64,000 nt of DNA, from contig NZ_JARUND010000002.1 of assembly GCF_036898825.1 (NCBI RefSeq), positions 2,604,001 to 2,668,000 on the forward strand, read 5' to 3'. The translations under genes and the position numbers were made by a program. The notes beneath the pieces were generated by a model, which worked only from the letters and a program-made list of their open reading frames with translations, did not search any database and had not been told where the DNA came from. This DNA comes from Streptomyces sp. B21-083 (lineage in GTDB: Bacteria; Actinomycetota; Actinomycetes; Streptomycetales; Streptomycetaceae). Shown piece after piece: positions 17,919 to 26,036 of this stretch (its first letter is position 1; each line of letters opens with the position of its first letter).

Positions 17919-19337
17919 TCAGGCCGCTTCGGCGGCCACCTGACCGTTGCGGACGGCGTCGACGAGTGCCTGGTGGTCCCGCTCGTTCTGGTCGGCGTAG
18001 CACTCGGCGAACGTCACCAGTGCCCGGTCGAAGGACTCGCCGCCGCCCAGGTAGGAGGCGATGGCGATCCGGTCGCCTGACCTCGCGTGGGCGCGGGCCA
18101 GGGTCGCGCCGCAGAGCGCGCCGAAGGTGCGCATGCCGCGCGGCACCATGTCCTCGGCCACCGCGACCCCTTTCCAGTCCCGCAACTGCCGTACGTAGAA
18201 GTCCCGGCGCCGGCCGTCGAGCCCCTCGACCCGCTCCCAGCCCAGGAAGATGTCGCTGGTGGCCTGCATCAGCCGCTGTCCGGAGACGACTCTTTCGCCC
18301 TGATTGCGGTAGACGCTGCCGCCGACGTGGGGTGCCAGCACCGACTCGTCGGCCTCCTTGGCCTGCAGGAACAGGGGGTCCTCGTCGTCTTTGCCCAGCA
18401 GGAGCACGATCCAGCAGCGGGTTCCCACGCTGCCGACGCCGACCACCTTGCGCGCCATGTCGACCACCCGGTGCTGTTCCAGGAGGAAGCGCCGGTCCGA
18501 CTGCACGCTGCGGCCGTAGCGCTCGATGAGCCGGCGGATCAGCTGCTCCAGCTCGCTGCGCCGGCCCTCGGACATCAGGTCCTGGAGGGGGGTGATCAGC
18601 GGTGGATCCGGGGTGATCCGGCGCCGGCCGTCCACGATGTGGGTCAGTTTGTCGAAGACCTGCTGGGTGTCGTGCGAACGGGCCTTCGTCACCGCCCGCT
18701 CCCAGCGGTCGCGGCCCCGCGCGGACAGGTCCCCCCCGAACCGCTCACGTACCCAGTCCACGTCGAACTGGGCGTACCAGACGGCCATGTTGCCGAGTCC
18801 GGCGAAGGCGCGCATGTTCTCGCGGTAGGACTGCACGGCGGCCCGTACGATCGAGGCCCGCTGCTTGGTGCTGAAGCCGTTCAGCCGGCCGGCGATCACG
18901 AAACTGGCGGCCAGGCGCTTGACGTCCCACTCCCAGGGGCCCGGCAGTGTCTCGTCGAAGTCGTTGATGTCGAACATGAGGCGGCGCTCGGGCGAGGCCA
19001 GCAGCCGGAAGTTCAGCATGTGCGCGTCGCCGCACAGCTGTGTCGTGATTCCTGTCCTGGGGGTGTCCGCGAGGTCGGAGGCCATGATGGCGGCCGCTCC
19101 CCGGTAGAAGCGGAAGGGCGACTCGGTCATCCTGCCGTAGCGGATCGGTACGAGTTCGGGCACCCGCGTCGCCGACTGCTTCTCGATGATCTCCAAGGGG
19201 TCCGGCCGCTTCGGTCCGGGGGTGAACTCGGCGTGGCTGCCACGGGGTACGCTCCCCCGCGCCGCCTTGCCGAGTGCGGCCCGCTCCTGCGGAGTGCGGT
19301 TCCGCATCGGGTATCCGTCCATGGGCTCTGGGGTCAT
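17919..19337 (-). CDS. DUF2252 family protein
   Basis: 472 residues from ATG 19337 (GGAG upstream); GTG 19361 would add 8 residues. Typical DUF2252 features are FYRGAAAIMASDL, CGDAHMLNFRLLASPERRLMFDINDFDETLPGPWEWDVKRLAAS and the terminal YADQNERDHQAL. The GDxHxxN and FDxNDFDE motifs resemble aminoglycoside phosphotransferase/kinase-type active sites, so an ATP-dependent activity is plausible but unproven. A decayed copy of its C-terminus lies at 9640-9960. Confidence 0.88.
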   Translation of the reverse strand: MTPEPMDGYPMRNRTPQERAALGKAARGSVPRGSHAEFTPGPKRPDPLEIIEKQSATRVPELVPIRYGRMTESPFRFYRGAAAIMASDLADTPRTGITTQLCGDAHMLNFRLLASPERRLMFDINDFDETLPGPWEWDVKRLAASFVIAGRLNGFSTKQRASIVRAAVQSYRENMRAFAGLGNMAVWYAQFDVDWVRERFGGDLSARGRDRWERAVTKARSHDTQQVFDKLTHIVDGRRRITPDPPLITPLQDLMSEGRRSELEQLIRRLIERYGRSVQSDRRFLLEQHRVVDMARKVVGVGSVGTRCWIVLLLGKDDEDPLFLQAKEADESVLAPHVGGSVYRNQGERVVSGQRLMQATSDIFLGWERVEGLDGRRRDFYVRQLRDWKGVAVAEDMVPRGMRTFGALCGATLARAHARSGDRIAIASYLGGGESFDRALVTFAECYADQNERDHQALVDAVRNGQVAAEAA

Positions 19338-19757
19338 GGTGCCGCTCCAAGGGATGGTCACCGACGCCCTGGGTACCGGGGATAGCCGTCAGAGGGGGAC
19401 TGACCGCTCCGATGCCCTGCGGGCTTGCCGCGACCGGTGCCACAACCGGGGGATTCGGCCACTGTTTCCCGGAGCATGATCCGATTCCACCGAGCGACGA
19501 GAAAAAACCGGTCAAAGTACATTATATCTCTGTTCGATATGTCCAGCGGCTCGGAGCCGGGAACACCCGCCCCCCAACGGCTTCCTTGGCGATACGTCAG
19601 GGAGCGGCGGCCACACGGAAGTCGGCGATCATCGCGGAAGACGGTGAGTCGTCCGGAGCGTGCCGACGGCATCCTGGCGATGCCTGTCCGATCGCGCACG
19701 GCGGCCTGAGCCGTTGGTCGGGATGCGAGGCGACTCCCCCCGTTGGAGGGTGGAGCC
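19338..19757. other. Intergenic region without a credible gene, with an AT-rich block
   Basis: About 420 bp between the divergent DUF2252 and 19758 genes. An ORF at 19425-19709 has no coding character. Positions about 19498-19543 (AGTACATTATATCTCTG and neighbours) are strikingly AT-rich for this genome and probably hold promoter elements. Confidence 0.5.
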
Positions 19758-20042
19758 ATGAACCATCACCACCAACAGTCCCATCGGACGATCGACATCG
19801 ACACCCGGCTCGTCATGATCGGCGCCGTGCTCACCGCGGCCGGCGCCGTGGTGGCATGCGCCGGCATGGCTATCGGGGCCTCGGCTGTCTTCACGGCAGG
19901 TCGGCGCATGCTCCGCGACATGGACGTACCCCCGGCCCAGCAGGCGGCGCAGAAGTGGCAGCGGGCCAAAGAGGCGTCCAGAGCGGGTATGCGGGCGTGG
20001 CAGTCCGCGTCCGACGCCTCGAACGGCTCACTCGACCGCTAG
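19758..20042 (+). CDS. Small membrane protein, unknown function
   Basis: 94 residues starting MNHHHQQSHRTIDIDTR, with GGAGGGTGGAG upstream. One long hydrophobic segment (LVMIGAVLTAAGAVVACAGMAIGA, about 18-41), possibly a hairpin, then a charged helical tail (QQAAQKWQRAKEASRAGMRA). The His-rich N-terminus could bind metal. Codon use fits the genome. It closes the accessory block. Confidence 0.7.
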   Translation: MNHHHQQSHRTIDIDTRLVMIGAVLTAAGAVVACAGMAIGASAVFTAGRRMLRDMDVPPAQQAAQKWQRAKEASRAGMRAWQSASDASNGSLDR

Positions 20043-20258
20043 GACCTGTCGCCAGTCCTGGCCGGACCGCTTGGGCATTTCAACGCCGCTCGTGCGGTTG
20101 CCCCCGAAGCATCTCGGTCGGCGCGCCTGCCGGTACCGGAGGTGGGCGTGCCGTAACGGTTTCCCTTTGCCCGGCCCAGGGCAGATCGCGACCGCTTCAT
20201 GGGACAGGGCGGGTGCACACTGACAGTGGGGCGAGTGCCTGACTGCGGGGTGGTACTG

Positions 20259-21182
20259 ATGCCGAACCGAATGCGGAGCGATCGACGACTGACCGTGCGG
20301 ATGACGGTCACGCTGTTTCTGCTCGGACTGCTGTACGTGGCCTTCGTCGCCGCGTTGATCGTGTTGCTGAAATCCTGGGTACTGGTCGTGGTGGTCGCGG
20401 CGGGGTTCCTCGCCGCGCAGTACTGGTTCTCCGACCGGGTCGCCCTGTTCGCGATGCGCGGGCGGGTGGTGGAGCGGGAGGAGTATCCGCAGCTGCACGG
20501 GGTGATCGACCGGCTGTGTGCGGTGGCCGACCTGCCCAAGCCCGTGGTCGCCGTGTCGGACATGGATATGCCGAACGCGTTCGCGACCGGGCGGAACGCC
20601 GATCACGCCGTGGTGTGCGTGACCACCGGGTTGCTGCGGCGACTGGAACCCGAGGAGCTGGAGGGCGTGCTCGCGCACGAGCTGTCCCATGTCGCCCACA
20701 AGGACGTCGCCGTGATCACCGTCGCGTCGTTCCTCGGCGTCATCGCCGGGCTCATCGTGCGGTTCGCGTTCTACTCGCAGCTGTTCGGCGGGGGTCGGCG
20801 GGACCAGAACACCGCCGTCGTCTTCGCGGCGGTGATGGGCGTCTCCGCGGCCGTGTACACGATCAGCTTCCTGCTGATCCGCGCCCTCTCCCGATACCGG
20901 GAACTGGCCGCCGACCGCTCGGCCGCGCTGCTCACCGGGAAGCCCTCGGCACTGGCCTCCGCGCTCACCAAGGTCTCCGGCGACATCGCGCGGATCCCGT
21001 CCAAGGACCTGCGGACCGCGCAGGCCTTCAACGCCTTCTACTTCACGCCCGCCCTCGGCAAGGAGCCGGGCCTGGCACGGTACTTCTCCACCCATCCCAG
21101 TCTGGAGCAGCGGCTCGACCAACTGGGGCGGATCTCCGGCGAGTTGGGCGAGGTGGCGGCTCCCGGGGCGGGGAACTCGTGA
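20259..21182 (+). CDS. htpX: HtpX-like M48 family membrane zinc metalloprotease
   Basis: 307 residues. Two N-terminal helices (about 16-55), the zinc-binding HELSH at 140-144, two further helices (about 150-175 and 190-215), then RYRELAADRSAALLTG carrying the third zinc ligand Glu, and FSTHPSLEQRLDQL at the end. HtpX degrades misfolded membrane proteins at the cytoplasmic face. The start ATG 20259 has only a weak ribosome site. The pspAB gene follows after 14 bp; this pair is conserved in actinobacteria. Confidence 0.93.
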   Translation: MPNRMRSDRRLTVRMTVTLFLLGLLYVAFVAALIVLLKSWVLVVVVAAGFLAAQYWFSDRVALFAMRGRVVEREEYPQLHGVIDRLCAVADLPKPVVAVSDMDMPNAFATGRNADHAVVCVTTGLLRRLEPEELEGVLAHELSHVAHKDVAVITVASFLGVIAGLIVRFAFYSQLFGGGRRDQNTAVVFAAVMGVSAAVYTISFLLIRALSRYRELAADRSAALLTGKPSALASALTKVSGDIARIPSKDLRTAQAFNAFYFTPALGKEPGLARYFSTHPSLEQRLDQLGRISGELGEVAAPGAGNS

Positions 21183-21196
21183 GCTGAGGAGCACGC

Positions 21197-21817
21197 ATGG
21201 GGTTGCTGGACATTCTGCTGGGGCGCACCAGGCCCGTCGCGCCCGATCTCGACCGGCTCTTCGGGCTGCCGTCGGCCGCCGTCACCCTCCAGGCCGCGGC
21301 CGGCTTCACGCCCACGGGCCGGGGATCGGTGTGCTTCGCCACGGTGGAGGGCCCGGCCTTCGACGACGTACGCAAGGAGGTCCAGGCCCTCCTCGACGCG
21401 GACGCGGAGCGGACCGGGCCGCCTGTCGAGCTGGTCCGGGACGAGTACGGGTACTCGTGGCTGGTGTCGCGGCGCGGGCCCGAGGATCTCCCGGCGCTCG
21501 TAGGGGACCTGCACGCGGTCAACAGTGCGCTGGAGGCGAGTGGGTTCGGGCCGCAGTTGTTGTGTTCGGTGGTCGGGTTCGAGGACGTGGAGGGTGGGGG
21601 GCGGGATGGGGACCCTCGGCGGCTCGGGCTTGTGTATCTCTACAAGCGCGGCACCTTCTTTCCCTTCTCTCCGCTGACGGGTGGTGACGGGCGTGGTGAC
21701 GGGCAACGGCGGGACAGCGCGCTGGAGTTGCAGGTGCGGGCCGCGCTCGCCGGTGATCTGCGGATCGAGCAGGACCTGAGTCGCTGGTTCCCGGTGTGGG
21801 GTGCCCCCGGCCTGTGA
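21197..21817 (+). CDS. PspA-associated protein PspAB
   Basis: 206 residues, MGLLDILLGRTRPVAPDLDRLF at the start, then DYVRKEVQ-like VRKEVQALLDADAERTG and YGYSWLVSRRGPEDLPALVGDLHAVNSALE. This matches the PspAB family, soluble partners of the phage-shock (PspA) system, which commonly follow htpX. GAGGAGC precedes the ATG. Role in envelope stress is inferred from the neighbour and the family. Confidence 0.85.
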   Translation: MGLLDILLGRTRPVAPDLDRLFGLPSAAVTLQAAAGFTPTGRGSVCFATVEGPAFDDVRKEVQALLDADAERTGPPVELVRDEYGYSWLVSRRGPEDLPALVGDLHAVNSALEASGFGPQLLCSVVGFEDVEGGGRDGDPRRLGLVYLYKRGTFFPFSPLTGGDGRGDGQRRDSALELQVRAALAGDLRIEQDLSRWFPVWGAPGL

Positions 21818-22129
21818 GACGGACCGACCGTGGTTGCTGTGCTGACGGGGGTGGGGTGAGCGGGTGGGGTGGGCTACGCCCCCAGACCCCCTGCGGCCCT
21901 GAACGGGCGTTGTCCTCAAACTCCCCCAGAGGGGGACCCCCAACGGGCTGGAAATGCGGGCCGGCGCCGGAGGGGTACCGGGGTGGGAAACAGGCGAGCG
22001 CTGCAGCGGGCTCGTCCTCAGGCGCCGGACCCGCGAGGGCACTTCGGCCTGGGCTGCAGAGGCGGCAAGGGCGGGTGGGAAAACCCCGTGCGCCGGGTGC
22101 CCTGGGATGAGTGGGCACCCGGCGGGTGT
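21818..22129. other. Intergenic region made of degenerate G/C-rich repeats
   Basis: 312 bp with no credible gene. It holds the common Streptomyces intergenic pattern (GGGTGGGCTACGCCCCCAGA, a CCTCAAACTCCCCC segment) including one short member of the palindromic repeat described at 27156 and 58285. Confidence 0.55.
21920..21942 (-). repeat. Short palindromic repeat, intergenic copy
   Basis: Read on the minus strand it is TGGGGGTCCCCCTCTGGGGG plus AGT, a shortened form of the TGGGGGYCCCCC...GGGGGA element inserted in two genes (27156-27198 and 58285-58328). Confidence 0.5.
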
Positions 22130-22438
22130 TCAGCGGGAGTAGCGCATCAGTGCTCGGACCATGTGGCACGTCGTTTCCGACGGTGGGTGGACGCCGATCA
22201 GATCCGCCGCGCTGCGGATCGTCTCGTTGCGGGCCTGGTTCGGCATGTGGACGCCGGAGTCGAGCAGGGCGATCGCGAGGCGCATCGCCTTGAGCCGGCG
22301 GTTGTGCGTGACGTACCACTCGCGGGGGCGCCCCGGCGGCAGCGGGCGCTTCTCCACGGGGGCGTACGGCAGATCGAGCAGGACCCCCCTCTTGGCGGTG
22401 GACTGGGTGGGCGACGGCTTGAGAGCGGCAGTGGGCAC
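22130..22438 (-). CDS. Conserved hypothetical protein
   Basis: 102 residues from GTG 22438. An ATG two codons upstream (22444) directly abuts the AGGAGG, so the GTG at 6-nt spacing is the likelier start. The sequence has PYAPVEKRPLPPGRPREWYV, then a helical part with NRRLKAMRLAIALLDSG and IRSAADLIGVHPPSETTCHM. No signal or membrane segment. A DNA-binding-like helical C-terminal half is possible, but I recognise no family. Confidence 0.68.
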   Translation of the reverse strand: MPTAALKPSPTQSTAKRGVLLDLPYAPVEKRPLPPGRPREWYVTHNRRLKAMRLAIALLDSGVHMPNQARNETIRSAADLIGVHPPSETTCHMVRALMRYSR

Positions 22439-22589
22439 AGGCATCCTCCTGTCGCGGTCGGGGCGGCACCGGACCCCCCGGCGACACCCTCGAACACTGC
22501 TTCTATTCTACCGTCCGGCACTGACAATCGCCCCTGGCCACAAGGCCTTTCGGGGCGCACTCGAAAGTCTCTCGCGTACCGTTGGCCCC

Positions 22590-22964
22590 ATGGAAATCTG
22601 GATCAACCCGGCCTGCTCCAAGTGCCGTGGAGCACTGTCGCTGCTCGATGCCGAGGGCGCCGAATACACCGTCCGCCGCTACCTGGAGGAGGTGCCCACC
22701 GAGGACGAGATCCGTGTCGTACTCGATCGGCTCGGCCTCGAACCCTGGGACATCACCCGGACCCAGGAAGCCGTCGCCAAGGAGTTGGGGGTGACGGAGT
22801 GGGGCCGGGCGGAGGAGGACCGGGAGCGGTGGGTTGCCGCTCTCGCCGCGCATCCCAAGCTCATCCAGCGGCCCATCATCACCGCCGACGACGGCAGCGC
22901 GGTGGTGGCCCGTACGGACGAGGCTGTGCGGGACGCACTGTCCCGGCGTCCAGCATCGGAGTGA
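22590..22964 (+). CDS. ArsC/Spx-family reductase-like protein
   Basis: 124 residues. WINPACSKCRGALSLLDAEG puts a Cys pair in the thioredoxin-fold active-site loop (CSKC; ArsC has a single catalytic Cys in CSKSR). YLEEVPTEDEI and HPKLIQRPIIT are the ArsC-family segments, including the Arg that binds arsenate in true ArsC (QRPI). Arsenate reductase or a redox regulator are both possible. It stands alone, with no arsenic transport genes nearby. Confidence 0.85.
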   Translation: MEIWINPACSKCRGALSLLDAEGAEYTVRRYLEEVPTEDEIRVVLDRLGLEPWDITRTQEAVAKELGVTEWGRAEEDRERWVAALAAHPKLIQRPIITADDGSAVVARTDEAVRDALSRRPASE

Positions 22965-23061
22965 CGTACGTCACTCCGATGGCTCCTGTGGTCTCTGAGT
23001 GACCTCGTTCGATATCTCGTACATAGCGACGAACGCTCCCCCATCTCTTCAGGAGGCGCGC

Positions 23062-23736
23062 ATGTCGCGCAGGAGAACTGTCAGTACGAGGAAGAAGCTG
23101 GCGCTGTTCGTAAGTGCCGCCGCTGTGGCGGCTGGTGGTGCTTTCGCCATGGCGGCCACTTCCGACGCGGCGCAGACCGCCGCCGACTCGACCGTCTGCC
23201 AGGGGCTCGCCACCGCCCTCGGCAACAACCAGAAGTTCATCGCGGACCAACGGGCCGACCCCGACGCCCAGTCGGCGGCCCGGATCGCGAACCGCGACGC
23301 GGTCGTCGCTCAGATCAAGGTGCAGCAGGAGGCGTCCGGCTGCGTGGTTGGGGAGTCGGCTCAGGACTCCCAGGTCGCGCAGCCCGCCACCCCGCCCGCC
23401 GAGCCGGCCGACCAACCCTCGTCGCCTGCCCAGACCGCCTCGCCCGCCTCGCCTGCCGCTCCGGACGCCCCCGGCGCGCGCGCCGACGGGGAGCAGGTCT
23501 GTAACGGGTCCACCGTCACCCTCTCCGGTGAGGGCGGGGACCCCGCCGCGTCCAGCAACCAGTTCCCCGCCGGGACCACGTTGCGCGTCACCAACCTGGA
23601 CAACGACAAGTCCACCACGGTCGAGGTGACCTCGGTGTCGGGCAGTTGCGCTCTGCTCAACAACGCCGCCTTCGAGCAGGTCCGCGAGCCCGGCAAGTTC
23701 CTGATCCGCCGGGCGCTGATCGAGAAGGTGGGGTGA
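23062..23736 (+). CDS. Secreted protein, Pro/Ala-rich linker, unknown function
   Basis: 224 residues from ATG 23062 (AGGAGG upstream). A Tat-unlike basic start and hydrophobic segment (KKLALFVSAAAVAAGGAFAM) with cleavage near SDA-AQT mark a signal peptide. The mature part has an N-terminal domain (about 35-100) resembling that of the larger exoprotein at 27922. A Pro/Ala/Ser linker (about 105-150) follows, and a C-terminal domain with two Cys (VCNGSTVTL, SGSCALLNNAAFEQVR). Confidence 0.72.
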   Translation: MSRRRTVSTRKKLALFVSAAAVAAGGAFAMAATSDAAQTAADSTVCQGLATALGNNQKFIADQRADPDAQSAARIANRDAVVAQIKVQQEASGCVVGESAQDSQVAQPATPPAEPADQPSSPAQTASPASPAAPDAPGARADGEQVCNGSTVTLSGEGGDPAASSNQFPAGTTLRVTNLDNDKSTTVEVTSVSGSCALLNNAAFEQVREPGKFLIRRALIEKVG

Positions 23737-23855
23737 GGGTCCGGCGCTGACGCCTGCTCGGACAAGGGTCCTGTCGCTCCCGGCCAGGGGCGGCAGGACC
23801 CACCCGTTCCCCCCGCGCCGTCCTCCACACGTGAAACGCGCCACAAGAACACCAG

Positions 23856-23893
23856 GTAACACGGGGTTCACATTCGAGCAATGACCGGGAAAT
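23856..23893 (+). promoter_or_regulatory. Probable GlnR box upstream of glnII
   Basis: GTAAC-N6-TTCAC (23856-23871), a 6-nt gap, then GCAAT-N6-GAAAT (23878-23893). The 22-bp phase equals that of the glnA box. The first site is weaker in its second half. It ends 101 bp before the glnII start. Confidence 0.55.
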
Positions 23894-23994
23894 CCCCTGT
23901 TGACAGGCTCGCGGGTACCAAGAGCGGCGCCCCAGTGCCGCAGCGCCGCAGCACCCGCAAGTGCGCCTGTAGACCCACCCCGAAGGATGGTCCC

Positions 23995-25023
23995 GTGACC
24001 TTCAAGGCTGAGTACATCTGGATCGACGGCACCGAGCCGACGGCCAAGCTCCGCTCCAAGACCAAGATCATGGCCGACGACGCCAAGGGCGCCGAGCTGC
24101 CGATCTGGGGCTTCGACGGGTCTTCCACGAACCAGGCCGAAGGACACGCCTCGGACCGTGTGCTCAAGCCGGTCTCCTCCTACCCGGACCCGATCCGCGG
24201 CGGCGACGACATCCTCGTCATGTGCGAGGTCCTTGAGATCGACATGACGCCGCACTCGTCCAACACGCGTGCCCCGCTGGTCGAGGTCGCCACGAAGTTC
24301 GCCGCTCAGGAGCCGATCTTCGGCATCGAGCAGGAGTACACCTTCTTCGACGGTGCCCGTCCGCTCGGCTTCCCCGAGGGCGGCTTCCCGGCCCCCCAGG
24401 GCGGCTACTACTGCGGTGTCGGCGCCGACGAGATCTTCGGTCGCGAGATCGTCGAGGCCCACCTGGAGAACTGCCTCAAGGCCGGTCTCGCCATCTCCGG
24501 CATCAACGCCGAGGTCATGCCGGGTCAGTGGGAGTTCCAGGTCGGCCCGGTCTCCCCGCTGGAGGTCTCCGACCAGCTGTGGATCGCCCGCTGGCTGCTC
24601 TACCGCACCGCCGAGGACTTCGGTATCTCCGCGACGCTGGACCCGAAGCCGGTGAAGGGCGACTGGAACGGCGCCGGTGCGCACACCAACTTCTCCACGA
24701 AGGCGATGCGCGAGGGCTACGACGCGATCATCACCGCGTGCGAGTCCCTCGGTGAGGGCTCGAAGCCGCTCGACCACGTCAAGCACTACGGCGCCGGCAT
24801 CGACGACCGTCTCACCGGTCTGCACGAGACCGCCCCGTGGAACGAGTACTCCTACGGCGTCTCCAACCGTGGCGCCTCGGTGCGTATCCCGTGGCAGGTC
24901 GAGAAGGACGGCAAGGGTTACATCGAGGACCGCCGCCCGAACGCGAACGTCGACCCGTACCTCGTGACGCGGCTGATCGTCGACACCTGCTGCTCCGCCC
25001 TGGAGAAGGCCGGCCAGGTCTGA
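23995..25023 (+). CDS. glnII: Type II (eukaryotic-type) glutamine synthetase
   Basis: 342 residues from GTG 23995 with AAGGATGG upstream; upstream in-frame codons to 23881 have a promoter-like, not coding, context. The MTFKAEYIWIDGTEP start, IWGFDGSSTNQAEG, FGIEQEYTFFD, GGYYCGVGADEIFGR, GDWNGAGAHTNFSTKAMR and RRPNANVDPYLV segments are those of the GSII enzymes of Streptomyces. It performs the same ammonium-assimilating reaction as GlnA but is heat-labile and not adenylylated in studied species. A GlnR-type box precedes it and a strong terminator follows. Confidence 0.96.
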   Translation: MTFKAEYIWIDGTEPTAKLRSKTKIMADDAKGAELPIWGFDGSSTNQAEGHASDRVLKPVSSYPDPIRGGDDILVMCEVLEIDMTPHSSNTRAPLVEVATKFAAQEPIFGIEQEYTFFDGARPLGFPEGGFPAPQGGYYCGVGADEIFGREIVEAHLENCLKAGLAISGINAEVMPGQWEFQVGPVSPLEVSDQLWIARWLLYRTAEDFGISATLDPKPVKGDWNGAGAHTNFSTKAMREGYDAIITACESLGEGSKPLDHVKHYGAGIDDRLTGLHETAPWNEYSYGVSNRGASVRIPWQVEKDGKGYIEDRRPNANVDPYLVTRLIVDTCCSALEKAGQV

Positions 25024-25046
25024 TCCGGAGTCCCATCCCAGATTGT

Positions 25047-25084
25047 GAGAAGGGGTGTCCACCGTCAGGTGGACACCCCTTCTC
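25047..25084 (+). terminator. glnII terminator
   Basis: A perfect 17-bp stem (25047-25063 and 25068-25084) with a 4-nt loop, starting 24 bp after the glnII stop and followed by a pyrimidine-rich stretch. Confidence 0.9.
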
Positions 25085-25115
25085 TGCTTCCCCCCTTCTC
25101 TGCTTCAATGGACCC

Positions 25116-25238
25116 ATGGCCAGCTTCCAGAAGTGCATCGCGACAGGTCGCCACGACCTCGAGCCCTTCTGGCCCTCCCGCCAGCACCACGACTTCGACC
25201 GGGTGTGTTGTCGCGCGACGAACGCGTCGGCCCTCTAA
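25116..25238 (+). CDS. Possible polycysteine regulatory leader peptide (40 residues)
   Basis: The peptide starts MASFQKCIATGRHDLEPFW and contains SRQHHDFDRVCCR. The R-x-H-x-D-x-x-R-V spacing is that of the actinobacterial 'putative leader peptide' group (typical RRHVDLLRV). Two adjacent Cys codons follow (C31 and C32, both TGT, a rare codon in this genome). In mycobacteria, short ORFs with consecutive Cys codons act as cysteine-responsive attenuators. No good ribosome site is visible. A 7-bp hairpin (25247-25253 and 25263-25269) follows the stop. The next gene, 104 bp on, is the winged-helix protein. Real translation is likely but unproven. Confidence 0.6.
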   Translation: MASFQKCIATGRHDLEPFWPSRQHHDFDRVCCRATNASAL

Positions 25239-25342
25239 CACCAGCCGTACGGCCCCTCTGAAGCCGTACCTCTCGGTCTTCCGCCGACGCGCACGACGTA
25301 CGTCCCCCCGACGAACTCCTCGCGCGAAAGAGCTGACCTCTC

Positions 25343-25939
25343 ATGGCGACCACTCGTACGCTCTCCCCCCTGGCTCCCCTGTCCCCCCTCTCCGCCGGCG
25401 GTTCCGCACGGCACCGGCTGCGTGCCGTCGACCGGGACGAGGTGGTCGACGTCAGGGACTTCCTCCCGCCGGGTGCCACCTGGCTGCCCGCTCCCCCGCA
25501 CACCCTTCCCACGCTGCCGGGCCAGCCGCCGATGATCGGCTACCTGGTGCTCGTACCCGCCGACCAGCAGCCGCCCGTACTGCCGTTCGCGCTCCCGGAC
25601 CCCGAACTGGTGGCTGCACCGGCTCAGTTGCCCGCCGACGGCGGCCGTACCCTCGTACGCGTCGACGACGTACAGCGCACCGCCGAGGTCGACGGGCGTC
25701 CACTGGATCTCACCTACCTCGAGTTCGAGCTGCTCGCCCATCTCGTCGCCCACCCGGGCCGGGTGCACACCCGCGACCAGCTGGTCACCACGGTGTGGGG
25801 ATACGGGCACGTGGGCGACGGCAGGACCGTCGACGTCCACATCGCCCGGCTGCGCCGCAAGCTCGGCGCGGAGCACCGGCAGGCGATCCAGACGGTACGG
25901 CGGGTCGGGTACAAGTACACGCCTCCGACCGCGCGCTGA
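25343..25939 (+). CDS. OmpR/PhoB-type winged-helix DNA-binding protein without receiver domain
   Basis: 198 residues from ATG 25343. The first ~95 residues are Pro-rich and unlike a receiver. The C-terminal ~95 form an OmpR-type winged helix (VDGRPLDLTYLEFELLAHLV, HTRDQLVTTVWGY, RTVDVHIARLRRKLG, RRVGYKY). It should bind DNA but has no phosphorylation site. It lies between the possible leader peptide and the histidine kinase pair. Confidence 0.85.
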   Translation: MATTRTLSPLAPLSPLSAGGSARHRLRAVDRDEVVDVRDFLPPGATWLPAPPHTLPTLPGQPPMIGYLVLVPADQQPPVLPFALPDPELVAAPAQLPADGGRTLVRVDDVQRTAEVDGRPLDLTYLEFELLAHLVAHPGRVHTRDQLVTTVWGYGHVGDGRTVDVHIARLRRKLGAEHRQAIQTVRRVGYKYTPPTAR

Positions 25940-26036
25940 CCTGGCGCCCCTCTCCAGGAGGTGTCTCTGGCACCACCCCCCGGTACGGGTGTTCGAGCCC
26001 GTGACCCGGTGGGGCGCCCTCGGCGAGACTGACCGT

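Noticed and set aside
19425..19709. 94-codon open frame between the DUF2252 and 19758 genes
   Set aside because: No ribosome site, no coding-type third-position bias, and it covers an AT-rich promoter-like block.
23881..23994. Upstream start for glnII at ATG 23881
   Set aside because: It would overlap the GlnR box and add residues with no counterpart in GSII. GTG 23995 has a good ribosome site and the family N-terminus.
22879..25062. 727-codon open frame antisense to glnII and the secreted protein gene
   Set aside because: Runs across two real genes and a promoter, with no start context or domains.
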